In this document: piece after piece, positions 33,813 through 42,915 of the stretch
Numbering within the stretch: position 1 is the stretch's first letter
Layout: every line of letters starts with the position of its first letter
Source of the DNA: an uncultured Pelagibacteraceae bacterium
GTDB lineage: Bacteria; Pseudomonadota; Alphaproteobacteria; Pelagibacterales; Pelagibacteraceae
Reading direction: 5' to 3'
NCBI GenBank assembly: GCA_902635865.1
Contig: CACPPD010000006.1
Coordinates: forward strand, 1 to 44,067
DNA: 44,067 nt
Program-made: the position numbers and the translations under genes
The notes under the pieces: model-generated
The model's input: the letters and a program-made list of their open reading frames with translations, nothing else
What the model was told of the DNA's origin: nothing
The model's database searches: none

Positions 33813-34406
33813 TTATAAATAAAAAGTTAATATGCTTAATAAAAGAAGCAGTGACATAACATAATTAAAATAATTAATAAATTTCTGATTTGTCGCGAAT
33901 TTCCTAAAGAATTTACCTAAAAATGTCCATAATGTAATACTGGTTACTGAGACTAACAGAGCCAATAAAACAATTTGAGTCGTATGACTTACAAAATTTT
34001 CACCCACTTGAATATATGTTGATACAATTATAATTGAAGCAATTACAGCTTTTGGATTTAAAAACTGAAAAATAAATGTTTCTATAAATTTTACTGGATT
34101 TTTATTTTTGTTTTCTTGATTTTTTGAACTAGAAAAAGATATTTTATATGCTAGATAAATTAAGAATAATGTTCCAAGATATTTTAATATTTCCTGTATA
34201 AGTGGATAAAGTTTAAAAACATTTATTAAACCTAAAGCTACACATAATAATAAAAAAGGGAAACCAAAAGTCACTCCAATAATGTGTGGAAGAGTTCTAG
34301 TAATACCAAAATTGAATCCAGAATAAAATGCTACAAAATTATTTGGCCCCGGGGAATAAGCGGCTACAATTCCAAACAATGTTATAGATAAAATTTCTGG
34401 ATGCAT
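33813..34406 (-). CDS. LysE/RhtB-type amino acid exporter
   Basis: A 197-residue inner-membrane protein with about six hydrophobic segments. The N-terminal AAYSPGPNNFVAFYSG carries the SPGPN motif diagnostic of LysE/RhtB exporters, and QFLNPKAVIASIIIVSTY is the second conserved block. Such proteins export amino acids or related metabolites by proton antiport; the substrate cannot be assigned. It sits two bases from csaA and two from acnA. In a streamlined genome an exporter within a housekeeping unit may act as an overflow valve; this is only a suggestion. Confidence 0.88.
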   Translation of the reverse strand: MHPEILSITLFGIVAAYSPGPNNFVAFYSGFNFGITRTLPHIIGVTFGFPFLLLCVALGLINVFKLYPLIQEILKYLGTLFLIYLAYKISFSSSKNQENKNKNPVKFIETFIFQFLNPKAVIASIIIVSTYIQVGENFVSHTTQIVLLALLVSVTSITLWTFLGKFFRKFATNQKFINYFNYVMSLLLLLSILTFYL

Positions 34407-34408
34407 TA

Positions 34409-34750
34409 TTATGCAATAGGTAAACCATTCTCAGATTTTTGAGATGGATGGACCAAAATTACTTTGCCCTCCTTGTCTATTGAGCCAAGAATAAGTACTT
34501 GAGAAACTACACCAGCTATATTTTTTTCTGGAAAATTACAAACACCTATTACTTGTTTTCCTTTAAGATTTTCTTCATTATAATAATGAGTAATTTGGGC
34601 AGAAGATTGTCTAATTCCAATTTCATTTCCAAAATCTACTTCAACAACTAAAGAAGGTTTTCTAGCTTTTTCATTTTTTTTTACAGAAATTACTGTACCA
34701 ACTCTAATATCAACTTTATCAAAAATATCGTAGGTAATTTGTTCTTTCAT
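34409..34750 (-). CDS. csaA: CsaA-type tRNA-binding-domain protein
   Basis: A 113-residue stand-alone tRNA-binding OB-fold protein. FDKVDIRVGTVISVKKNEKARKP, SSAQITHYY, GKQVIGVCNFPEKNIAGVVS and the closing HPSQKSENGLPIA match CsaA, an export-related chaperone in Bacillus, and the C-terminal domain of methionyl-tRNA synthetase. It binds tRNA or unfolded protein as a dimer. It is the first gene of the minus-strand unit and diverges from the argE-type gene with an 18-base gap. Confidence 0.92.
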   Translation of the reverse strand: MKEQITYDIFDKVDIRVGTVISVKKNEKARKPSLVVEVDFGNEIGIRQSSAQITHYYNEENLKGKQVIGVCNFPEKNIAGVVSQVLILGSIDKEGKVILVHPSQKSENGLPIA

Positions 34751-34768
34751 ATAATTAATATATAATGG

Positions 34769-35968
34769 ATGAAAATTATGAGTACAGAAAATAATTCAGA
34801 ACTTTTATTCAAAAATTCAATAAAAATATTAAGAGATCTAATTAGTTTCAAAACTATTTCAGGAGAGGATAATAACCCTCTAATTGATTATTGTGATAAC
34901 ATTTTAAAAGATCTTGGCGCTTGCTCTTTTAGAACATTTGATGAAGATAAGAAAAGAGTAAATTTATTTGCTACAATTAAGGCAAAAAATACTAGTAATA
35001 AAAAACCAATAATTTTATCAGGACATACTGATGTTGTTCCTGTATCAAAAGGCTGGGCAACTGATCCATTCCAGGCAACAATTAAGGACAATAAACTTTT
35101 TGGAAGAGGTTCATGTGACATGAAGGGTTTCATTGCATGTACTTTAGCTTTTGCTCCAATTTTTTCAAAGTCAAATCTAGATAGAGATATACATTTCTCA
35201 TTTACTTTTGACGAAGAAACTGCATGTCAAGGAGCACCTATTCTAATTGAAGAATTAAAAAAAAGAGATATCAAAGATGGAATTTGTATTGTCGGTGAAC
35301 CAACTAATATGAAAATTATCGATGCTCACAAAGGATGTTATGAGTACACTACTTATTTTAAAGGTTTGGCTGGACATAGTTCAACACCCCATAAAGGTGT
35401 AAGTGCAGTTGAATATGCCTCGAGATATGTAAATAAATTAATTGAGTTGAGAGAAAAACTTAAAGAAAGATCACCAAAAGACTCTATATTTGATCCTCCT
35501 CATTCTACTTTATCAATTGGAGGTATATTCGGCGGAATAGCTCATAATGTAATTGCAGATAAATGTCACGTTAATTGGGAGACAAGACCAGTAGTAAAAG
35601 AAGATGCAATTTTTCTAAACAATGAGTTAGACAAATATGCAAATGAAGTTTTGTTACCAGAAATGAAAAAAGTTTTTCCTAATTCCTCAATTGAAAAAGA
35701 AATAATTGGAGAGATAGTTGGCTTTGATAGAGATGAAAACTCAGATGCATGTGAATTAATATCCAGTTTGACTGGAGATAATTCACGCCAAGTAGTTTCA
35801 TTTGGAACTGAAGCAGGTTTGTTTCAAGAAATAGGTATTAGTACAGTTGTCTGTGGTCCTGGCTCAATTGAACAAGCACATAAAATTGATGAATTTATTA
35901 TTTTAGATGAACTAAAAAAATGTTTGAAGCTTCTTGATGGTATAAAAGATAAATCTACTGTGAATTAA
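34769..35968 (+). CDS. argE: Acetylornithine deacetylase-type M20 metallohydrolase
   Basis: A 399-residue M20 zinc amidohydrolase. Metal ligands lie in SGHTDVVP, GRGSCDMKGFIA (the bridging Asp) and FDEETACQGA, and the dimerisation lid domain contains GLAGHSSTPHKGVSAVEYA. FGTEAGLFQ and GPGSIEQAHKIDEF near the end fit ArgE closely. The reaction would be release of ornithine from N-acetylornithine; other N-acyl amino acids are possible since most relatives make arginine by transacetylation. A second ATG three codons downstream (34778) would give MSTENNSELL and is an equally good start. The 3' end overlaps the aldehyde dehydrogenase by four bases, convergent. Confidence 0.88.
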   Translation: MKIMSTENNSELLFKNSIKILRDLISFKTISGEDNNPLIDYCDNILKDLGACSFRTFDEDKKRVNLFATIKAKNTSNKKPIILSGHTDVVPVSKGWATDPFQATIKDNKLFGRGSCDMKGFIACTLAFAPIFSKSNLDRDIHFSFTFDEETACQGAPILIEELKKRDIKDGICIVGEPTNMKIIDAHKGCYEYTTYFKGLAGHSSTPHKGVSAVEYASRYVNKLIELREKLKERSPKDSIFDPPHSTLSIGGIFGGIAHNVIADKCHVNWETRPVVKEDAIFLNNELDKYANEVLLPEMKKVFPNSSIEKEIIGEIVGFDRDENSDACELISSLTGDNSRQVVSFGTEAGLFQEIGISTVVCGPGSIEQAHKIDEFIILDELKKCLKLLDGIKDKSTVN

Positions 35969-37398
35969 CTCCAACCTCCTACAGCTTTAACTTCTAAGAA
36001 TTCTTCTAAACCGAACTCCCCTGCTTCACGACCTATTCCAGAATGTTTAAAACCTCCAAATGGAGCATCAACTGCAATACCAGCTCCATTCACATCAACC
36101 ATTCCAGATCTTAATTTTCTAGCAACTCGTTTTATTTTATCATGATCTTGTGATTGAATATAATTTGTTAATCCATAAGTGGTATCATTTGCAATTTTAA
36201 TTGCTTCCTCCTCTGTTTCAAATGGTATAACAGATAGAACTGGACCAAAGATTTCTGTTCTGGCTACTTCCATATTGTTATTAACGTCAGCAAATACTGT
36301 TGGTTTAACAAAATAACCCTTATCTAGGCCATCTGGTTTTCCTGTCCCTCCAGCAACTAATTTTGCACCCTCATCAATACCTTTTTGAATTAGTGCTTGT
36401 ATTTTTTTGTATTGATTTTCTGAAATGACAGGACCTATATGCTCTCCTTCTTTTTTTGGATCACCTACCTCAAAATTTTCTGTATATTTTTTTAATTTCT
36501 CAATAGCCTCGTTATACATAGATTTTTCAACGAGCATTCTTGTGGGTGCATTACAAGATTGTCCTGAATTTCTAAAACATCTAAAAGCACCTCTTTCTAT
36601 AGCTTCAGTATCAGCATCTTTAAAAATTATATTTGCCCCTTTGCCTCCTAGCTCTAAACTTACCCTTTTAAAATCTTTTGCAGCGTTTTGTGAAATTAGA
36701 GCTCCAGCCCTTGTGGATCCAGTAAAAGAAATCATTTCTATATCTGGATGACTCGTTAAAGCATCACCAGTAGTTGCTCCATCACCATTGACTAAATTAA
36801 ATACACCTTTTGGAAACTTTACCTCATCCACAATCTCAGCAAGTATCATAGAGGACAAGGGTGCAAGTTCTGATGGTTTTAATACCATTGTACATCCCGC
36901 TGCCATAGCAGGCATTACTTTCAAGCAAACTTGATTCATTGGCCAATTCCAAGGTGTAATTAATGCGCAAACACCTTTTGGTTCATAAATTATTCTTTGA
37001 TTTGGAGCATGTTCACCTAATGGCTTTTCAAACTCAAAATTTTTTAAATATCTTATGAATGATTTAATATGACTTGCTCCTGTACCTGCTTGCAATTTAG
37101 ATGCAAAATCTTTTGGAGCGCCCATTTCAAGAGTAATGGCATTTGCAATATCTGCCCATCTTTTTTTATAATTTTCGTACAGTTTCTCTAATAATACAAT
37201 TCTATCTTTCTTGGATGAGAAGGCCCATGACTCATATGCATTTTTTGCTGCTTTTACAGCCATATCAATATCAATTTTATTACCTAAAGTAATAATAGCA
37301 CAATTTTCTTCTGTAGCAGGATCTATAACTGTAATTTCTTCAGCACTGTTTGGTTTTATCCATTCACCGTTTATATAAAAATTTTTTTTATCTAACAT
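35965..37398 (-). CDS. NAD(P)-dependent aldehyde dehydrogenase
   Basis: A 477-residue aldehyde dehydrogenase. The catalytic Cys is in NSGQSCNAPTR, the general-base Glu in LELGGKGANII, and the cofactor-binding segments in TPWNWPMNQVCLK and FTGSTRAGALI. The domain is complete, ending at EFLEVKAVGGW. Substrate is not readable. Twenty bases separate it from the upstream ureohydrolase gene, and both are in one unit, so a guanidino- or amino-aldehyde (for example 4-guanidinobutyraldehyde or 4-aminobutyraldehyde) is plausible; this rests on context. It converges with argE. Confidence 0.9.
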   Translation of the reverse strand: MLDKKNFYINGEWIKPNSAEEITVIDPATEENCAIITLGNKIDIDMAVKAAKNAYESWAFSSKKDRIVLLEKLYENYKKRWADIANAITLEMGAPKDFASKLQAGTGASHIKSFIRYLKNFEFEKPLGEHAPNQRIIYEPKGVCALITPWNWPMNQVCLKVMPAMAAGCTMVLKPSELAPLSSMILAEIVDEVKFPKGVFNLVNGDGATTGDALTSHPDIEMISFTGSTRAGALISQNAAKDFKRVSLELGGKGANIIFKDADTEAIERGAFRCFRNSGQSCNAPTRMLVEKSMYNEAIEKLKKYTENFEVGDPKKEGEHIGPVISENQYKKIQALIQKGIDEGAKLVAGGTGKPDGLDKGYFVKPTVFADVNNNMEVARTEIFGPVLSVIPFETEEEAIKIANDTTYGLTNYIQSQDHDKIKRVARKLRSGMVDVNGAGIAVDAPFGGFKHSGIGREAGEFGLEEFLEVKAVGGWS

Positions 37399-37418
37399 GA
37401 TAAGACGTTATCCTTTAT

Positions 37419-38378
37419 CTATGATTTTGCAAATAAATTAGTAAGCTCATAAACGATGGTTGCTGCTGCTAAAGAGGTTACCTCGGCATGATCATATGCT
37501 GGGGAAACTTCGACTACGTCAGCAGAAACTAAATTTAATCCTGACAAGCCTCTAAGAACATTAACCATTTCTCTTGTTGTCATTCCTGCAATTTCTGGAG
37601 TACCAGTTCCTGGAGCAAATGCTGGATCCAAAACATCAATATCAATAGATAGATAAAGTGGATTGTCTCCTACTCTTTTTCTAATCCTTTCAGCAATTTT
37701 TTCTGTTCCTTCAGTTTGGAATTCATCGCAGTGAATTATTTTGAAACCAAAACTTTCATCATTTTTAATATCATCTCTGCTATAAAGTGGCCCTCTAATT
37801 CCAACATGCATAGAGGCATCATCTAAAAATAGTCCTTCTTCTCTAGCTCTTCTAAATGGAGTACCATGAGTATAGGGTGCTCCAAAATATGTATCCCAAG
37901 TATCAAGGTGAGCATCAAAGTGTACCAAAGATACTGGTCCATTATTTTTTTTATTAATGGCTCTTAAAAGAGGTACAGCAATAGTATGGTCTCCTCCCAG
38001 ACTAATTATACCACCAACCTTATTTAATAAATCAGTTGCACCTACTTCTATTTGTTTAATTGCTTCATCAATACTAAATGGATTGCAAGCAATGTCGCCA
38101 GCATCAGCAACTTGCTGAATTTTAAAAGGCTCTACATCATAACTTGGATGATAATTCGTTCGTAAATGTCTTGAAGCTTGCCTAATGCTTTGAGGACCGA
38201 ATCTTGCTCCAGGTCGATAACTTGTTCCTGCATCAAAAGGAATTCCGACGATTGCAACGTCACAACTTTCTACATCTCTTAATTCAGGAAGTCTTGCAAA
38301 AGTGCTTGGTCCAGCAAATCTTGGAACTTTAGTTCCACTAACTGGTTGAATTGGATTTTTGTTTTTTTCTTTTTTCAT
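37419..38378 (-). CDS. speB: Ureohydrolase (agmatinase/guanidinobutyrase family)
   Basis: A 319-residue binuclear manganese ureohydrolase. Metal ligands are in GGDHTIAVPL, in HFDAHLDTWD and in SIDIDVLDPAFAPGTGTPE. The length and N-terminal extension fit the agmatinase/guanidinobutyrase group. The enzyme releases urea from agmatine or a related guanidino acid. Downstream in the same unit is an aldehyde dehydrogenase. Substrate choice inside the family cannot be made by eye: agmatinase and guanidinobutyrase share these motifs, so the symbol is tentative. Confidence 0.85.
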   Translation of the reverse strand: MKKEKNKNPIQPVSGTKVPRFAGPSTFARLPELRDVESCDVAIVGIPFDAGTSYRPGARFGPQSIRQASRHLRTNYHPSYDVEPFKIQQVADAGDIACNPFSIDEAIKQIEVGATDLLNKVGGIISLGGDHTIAVPLLRAINKKNNGPVSLVHFDAHLDTWDTYFGAPYTHGTPFRRAREEGLFLDDASMHVGIRGPLYSRDDIKNDESFGFKIIHCDEFQTEGTEKIAERIRKRVGDNPLYLSIDIDVLDPAFAPGTGTPEIAGMTTREMVNVLRGLSGLNLVSADVVEVSPAYDHAEVTSLAAATIVYELTNLFAKS

Positions 38379-38431
38379 TTTTAAATAATCTAAGATAATA
38401 TTATCTCATCTAATTCGTCTATAATAATTTA
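38379..38431. promoter_or_regulatory. Divergent spacer between ureohydrolase and putative peptidase
   Basis: A 53-base spacer between two divergent start codons. TATAAT lies at 38421-38426 on the plus strand, five bases before the ATG of the peptidase gene, too close for a normal leader. No further element was recognised. Confidence 0.25.
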
Positions 38432-39160
38432 ATGAAAATTTTATTTTTATTTATTCTTATTTTTCATATTTCGCATGCAAATGCTAATGAAATTTATAAT
38501 CTGATAAAAATTCCAAATTTAGAAATTTATAAATTAAAAAACGATAATAATATTCGTTATTTGAGTGCTAAAGGCAATTTTAAAATTGGTGTAAATAATA
38601 ACATTTCTTGTGATAAAGTTAATATAAATAATTTAAATTCAAAATTTCCTTTAATTGAAAAAAATCTTAATCGATATAATTCTAATTTTCTTAATAAGAT
38701 AAAATTAAAATATATTGTATTTTGTGAAAATTTATTCATCTCTGAAATTAATACTGGGGGCATACCAAACCATAAAAACAGGACCTTAATTTTAGATATT
38801 AATTTTAACAAAAAATATTTTGAAAGAATGATGCACCATGAAATTTTTCATATGATACAAAACACTCATATTGAATATTTCGATGAGGATAAATTTTCCT
38901 CTTTTAATCTAACATCATTTAATTATGCTGAATGTTCAACTTGTTCTGATAGGTTAAATTTAGATCTATATAAAAAAACTGATGGTTTTTTAACAGAATA
39001 TTCTAAATCTATCCCATCTGAAGATATGGCAGAAATTTTTTCATTTTTAATGACTGATAAAGAAATAATTGAAGATAAAATTAATAATGACAAAATCTTA
39101 AATAATAAAGTGAATTTTATAAAATTAAACTTAGCTAAAATAGATAAAAATATTTTATGA
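38432..39160 (+). CDS. Exported putative zinc metallopeptidase (HEIFH)
   Basis: A 242-residue protein of unrecognised family with a signal peptide (MKILFLFILIFHISHANA) and a zincin motif HEIFH at residues 136-140, embedded in FERMMHHEIFHMIQNTH. A candidate third ligand is Glu201 in SEDMAEIFSFLM, about 60 residues downstream, the layout of a gluzincin. Four cysteines in the mature part (Cys60, 98, 168, 171) could form disulfides. The product would act in the periplasm or outside. Its stop overlaps the next gene as ATGA. The peptidase assignment rests on the motif plus the secretion signal; a non-peptidase zincin is possible. Confidence 0.7.
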   Translation: MKILFLFILIFHISHANANEIYNLIKIPNLEIYKLKNDNNIRYLSAKGNFKIGVNNNISCDKVNINNLNSKFPLIEKNLNRYNSNFLNKIKLKYIVFCENLFISEINTGGIPNHKNRTLILDINFNKKYFERMMHHEIFHMIQNTHIEYFDEDKFSSFNLTSFNYAECSTCSDRLNLDLYKKTDGFLTEYSKSIPSEDMAEIFSFLMTDKEIIEDKINNDKILNNKVNFIKLNLAKIDKNIL

Positions 39161-39807
39161 TTAAAACTATTAAAGCCTCAAAATCAGAAAAAATTTTATT
39201 TATATTTTTAATTTGTCTTTCAATTTTTGCTTTTACATCTTTTTTTTTATTAAAAAATAAATGTTTTTTTGTAGAAAAAAATAATTTAAATAAACTTAAT
39301 TTTAATGATCCAGATAATATTGCGGTAATGAATGTTGAGTGTGGAAATGTAATAATTGAACTTTATCCAGATATTTCTCCTAAAGCGGTGGAAAGATTTA
39401 AAATTCTAATTGAACAAAAAATGTATGATGGTTCTGCTTTTTATAAAGTTTCAGAAAATACTTTTGTACAAGCTGGAGATATTGAGTATGGAAATATAAA
39501 TAATTTAGATTATTCTAAAATTGGAAGCGGAAAGTCTGGACTGGGTTTGTTAAAATCAGAACTGAGCAACGATTTTAAATTTACAGAGGGAAGTGTTGGT
39601 TTTTCTAGAGAAACAGAATTTAATACAGAAGACAGTGAATTCTTCATTACGTTAAAAGAAATTCCAATTTATCAAGGTGAATATACTCCAATTGGTAAAG
39701 TAGTTTATGGTTTAGATATATTAAATAAAATTAAAACAGGAAATAAGGTATTTTATGTTTTAAGACCTGATTATATTAAAACCTTTAGAATGTTTAATTC
39801 TAATTAA
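39157..39807 (+). CDS. Membrane-anchored cyclophilin-type peptidyl-prolyl isomerase
   Basis: A 216-residue protein with an N-terminal anchor at about residues 13-33 and a bacterial cyclophilin domain from about residue 50 (AVMNVECGNVIIELYPDISPKAVERFKIL). The domain order is normal (FVQAGDIEYG, GSVGFSRETEF, SEFFITL, YTPIGKVVYGLDILNKI), but the canonical catalytic Arg of the F-H-R motif is replaced: the sequence here reads FYKVSENTF. The S-Q-F-F motif is S-E-F-F. Activity may thus be weak or specialised. It overlaps the putative peptidase gene by four bases, so the two exported proteins are co-expressed. Confidence 0.85.
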   Translation: MIKTIKASKSEKILFIFLICLSIFAFTSFFLLKNKCFFVEKNNLNKLNFNDPDNIAVMNVECGNVIIELYPDISPKAVERFKILIEQKMYDGSAFYKVSENTFVQAGDIEYGNINNLDYSKIGSGKSGLGLLKSELSNDFKFTEGSVGFSRETEFNTEDSEFFITLKEIPIYQGEYTPIGKVVYGLDILNKIKTGNKVFYVLRPDYIKTFRMFNSN

Positions 39808-42022
39808 CTAAAGGTTTACCTGTCGATAATGTATGTTTAATTCTTTCTTGAGTTTGTTTTGTTTCTATCAATCTCATAAAAGAGTCTAGTTCTAATTTAT
39901 ACAAATCATCCTCTGATAATACTTTTTCAATAGTGGTTTCTCCACCACTTAAAACGTTTGCAAGCTCAGCTCCAACATGCATACCATGATCTAAAATTAC
40001 CTTTTCGTTGTATAATTTCTCTAAAACCTTAATCATTTTATCTTTCAACGGCTTTCCAGAAAGCTTAAATTTACACTCTTCTGGAGGAACAAAATCAGTA
40101 TTTTGATTAATTAAATTTTTTGCTTCCTCAAAAAGGCTATTTCTGTTCATTATTTTTTTATCTTCTGGTCTTAAATACTTTAATGGCTCAGCCTCGATTG
40201 GAGATGTAGCTGTTTTAGCATAACCAATAATATCAAAAACTTTTAGTGGGGCATAATCTGGATCTGATTTTGCTTCCTCTGTTTGTGACCATCTCCACAA
40301 CATTTCTTTACATCCCCCACCTGCTGGAACTAATCCGACAATAGTTTCAACTAATCCAATAACTAAATTTGTGTGTGAGGCAACAAAATTACTTTGAACT
40401 AAAACCTCAAAGCCTCCTCCAAGTGTAAGTCCAGAAGGTGCTGACACAACTGGGTACTTAGAGTATTTTAAAGTTTTACAAGTATCTTGAAAATATTTAA
40501 TAAATTTTTCAATTGATTTAAAATCACCTTTGTCGGCGAAATTCATAGTATAACTTAAATTCACACCTGCTGAAAATTGCATACTTTCATTAATTATTAT
40601 TAAAGGTTTGTCAGTTGCATTTTTAAGTGCATCCATTGAGTCATAATCTAATGCACAGGCTTTTGTCGTAAACTCAACAATATTAAAATCTTTAAATCGA
40701 TGAATTTCAGCAGAATTATTTTTATCTACTTTAATTGCTGATGGTCTTATTTTTCCTAAAGTTTGAATATCTGTATAAATTTGTCTTTCTCCATAAAAGT
40801 TTTCATCTTTTGTTTTTGATAAATTTTCTAAAAATTTATTATTTTCAAAGTTATCAATTCTTTCAAAGAAATTCTTTACCCCTATAGATCTCAACATTTC
40901 AAAAGGACCCATTGCCCAATTAAAACCTAGTCTCATAGCCTCATCAATATCATTGAACTTATCAGTAATTCCTGGAACAAGTGAAGATGCATATTTAATT
41001 ATTTTTGAAATTACAACCCAAGCATACTCACCAAACTTATCTTTTCGATTAATTAAATTATTAATGTCAACAGTCTCAATTCCTAAATCTATTTTTTTTG
41101 TTGCCAAATACTCTCCTGTTTCTAAATTAATTGCTTCTAAAATTTTTTGATCTCCACTTTTATTCATTCTATAAAAGCCACCTTTTCCTTTACGACCTGT
41201 GTAGCCTGTCTCAATTAATTTTTTTACTAATGGAATTTCTTTTGCAACAATTTGAAATTCATCTTTATCTGAAAGTTCCTTTATAAAACTTTTTAATACA
41301 TCAGCCATCAAATCAATTCCAATTAGATCATACAATCCAAATACTCCTGTTTTAGGTATACCCATCGGTCTACCAAAAACTGCGTCTGCTTCTTCTATTG
41401 AAAGTTTCATTTTGAATGCTTCCGTCATAGCAACCTGCATAGCATAAACACCAATTCTATTACCTAAAAACCCTGGAGTATCATTGCAAACTATAGCTCC
41501 TTTACCAAGATCAACTTCACAAAATTTCTTTAAAGAATTAATTTTATTTAAGTCATTATTTTCGTTTTTAACAATTTCTAACAATCCCATGTATCTGACG
41601 GGATTAAAAAAGTGAGTGATACAAAAATCCTTTTTTTCTTGTTCATTTAGTTTTTCTGATAGAACTTTGATTGGAATTGATGATGTATTTGATGAAACTA
41701 TTGCACCTTTTTTTCTATTCTTAAATATCTTCTCATAAATATTATGTTTAATATCAATTCTTTCTACTACTGCCTCTACCACCCAATCTGCTTCTTTTAC
41801 TACGTCAAAATTTTCTTCAATATTTCCAACATTAATATTGTTAATTTTTCTTTTATCTATTAGCAAAGGAGGTCTGGATTTATGAATTCTTTCTCTAGCT
41901 TTCTCACTAATTTCAGTGGTTAAATCTAAAAGAGTGACTGGTATATCCGCATTACATAAATGGGCTGCTATTCCACTTCCCATTGTTCCAGAACCAATAA
42001 CTACAACTTTTTTAATTTCCAT
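39800..42022 (-). CDS. Fused 3-hydroxyacyl-CoA dehydrogenase / enoyl-CoA hydratase
   Basis: A 740-residue bifunctional beta-oxidation protein. The dehydrogenase comes first: NAD fingerprint GSGTMGSGIAAHL, then THFFNPVRYMGLLEIV and the dimer domain to about residue 400. The hydratase/isomerase domain is C-terminal, from about residue 430, with SAPSGLTLGGGFE and GLVETIVGLVPAGGG holding the oxyanion loop and the catalytic Glu. This order is the reverse of FadB/FadJ, where the hydratase is N-terminal. It catalyses two successive steps of fatty-acid beta-oxidation in the cytosol. The 3' end overlaps the cyclophilin gene by eight bases, convergent. FadA is not in the window. Confidence 0.9.
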   Translation of the reverse strand: MEIKKVVVIGSGTMGSGIAAHLCNADIPVTLLDLTTEISEKARERIHKSRPPLLIDKRKINNINVGNIEENFDVVKEADWVVEAVVERIDIKHNIYEKIFKNRKKGAIVSSNTSSIPIKVLSEKLNEQEKKDFCITHFFNPVRYMGLLEIVKNENNDLNKINSLKKFCEVDLGKGAIVCNDTPGFLGNRIGVYAMQVAMTEAFKMKLSIEEADAVFGRPMGIPKTGVFGLYDLIGIDLMADVLKSFIKELSDKDEFQIVAKEIPLVKKLIETGYTGRKGKGGFYRMNKSGDQKILEAINLETGEYLATKKIDLGIETVDINNLINRKDKFGEYAWVVISKIIKYASSLVPGITDKFNDIDEAMRLGFNWAMGPFEMLRSIGVKNFFERIDNFENNKFLENLSKTKDENFYGERQIYTDIQTLGKIRPSAIKVDKNNSAEIHRFKDFNIVEFTTKACALDYDSMDALKNATDKPLIIINESMQFSAGVNLSYTMNFADKGDFKSIEKFIKYFQDTCKTLKYSKYPVVSAPSGLTLGGGFEVLVQSNFVASHTNLVIGLVETIVGLVPAGGGCKEMLWRWSQTEEAKSDPDYAPLKVFDIIGYAKTATSPIEAEPLKYLRPEDKKIMNRNSLFEEAKNLINQNTDFVPPEECKFKLSGKPLKDKMIKVLEKLYNEKVILDHGMHVGAELANVLSGGETTIEKVLSEDDLYKLELDSFMRLIETKQTQERIKHTLSTGKPLVN

Positions 42023-42058
42023 AGAGAACTCTATATATGAATAATTTATTCTGGTAAA

Positions 42059-42913
42059 TTATCTATTTATTCCTCTTAATCTCTCAGATCTTCTTCTTAA
42101 TAACTCTGCACTAATTAATATCAAGGTAGATAAAAGAATTAAACAAGTTGCAACTGCAAGAATTGTGGGACTTAGTTGTTCTCTCAAACCAGTCCACATC
42201 TGTATTGGAATAGTTGTGTTTTCTAAACCTGCTAAGAATAGTACAACTACAACCTCATCAAAAGATGTTACAAATGCAAAAAGCCCTCCAGATATTACTC
42301 CAGGTAATATTAAAGGTAATGTTATCTTCATAAATGTATTAACTGGGTTACTGCCTAAACTTGCAGCAGCTCTCGTAACACTATGATCAAAACCAGAAAG
42401 TGTAGCTGTTACTGTTATAACTACAAATGGTGTTCCAAGTATTATATGCGCTAATACTATTCCTGTATGAGTTGCTGCCAAACCAGCTTTTGCCATAAAA
42501 AAGAAAATTGCAACACCTGAAATAATTAAAGGAACAATCATGGGCGATATTAAAGTTGCCATTATTAATCCTTTATAAGGCATGTGTCTGCTGCTTAATC
42601 CTAAAGCAGCAAGTGTTCCTAAAATAATTGATCCAATAGTTGCAAATATTGCTATTATAAAACTATTTTTTGCAGCTAAACCCCAGGGGTTTTTTGTTCC
42701 ATAGATCATATCTTTATACCATCTTAGAGAAAATGCATCTGGATCAAGGTTTTTCATTCCTTCAGAAAATACTAAAAATTCTTCTGCATTAAATGATAAA
42801 GGAAAAATTACAAATAAAGGTGCAATCAAAAAGAAAAAAACAAAGGTACAAATTGTAAGATAAATATAATGCCATATTCTATATCTAGTTTCTGTATAAC
42901 TTGGTAATGCCAT
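42059..42913 (-). CDS. ABC transporter permease, PotC type
   Basis: A 284-residue inner-membrane permease with six hydrophobic segments. The EAA loop near residue 190 is RAAASLGSNPVNTFMKITLPL, which docks on the ATPase. It fits the second permease of spermidine/putrescine-type importers. It starts two bases after the stop of the PotB-type permease. The substrate cannot be set without the binding protein and ATPase, which lie outside the window to the right. With the ureohydrolase nearby a polyamine-like substrate is plausible but unproven. Confidence 0.88.
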   Translation of the reverse strand: MALPSYTETRYRIWHYIYLTICTFVFFFLIAPLFVIFPLSFNAEEFLVFSEGMKNLDPDAFSLRWYKDMIYGTKNPWGLAAKNSFIIAIFATIGSIILGTLAALGLSSRHMPYKGLIMATLISPMIVPLIISGVAIFFFMAKAGLAATHTGIVLAHIILGTPFVVITVTATLSGFDHSVTRAAASLGSNPVNTFMKITLPLILPGVISGGLFAFVTSFDEVVVVLFLAGLENTTIPIQMWTGLREQLSPTILAVATCLILLSTLILISAELLRRRSERLRGINR

Positions 42914-42915
42914 AA

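Noticed and set aside
36425-36751. 108-residue plus-strand frame opposite the aldehyde dehydrogenase
   Set aside because: It covers the catalytic-Cys region of a firm gene on the other strand and shows no recognisable motif.
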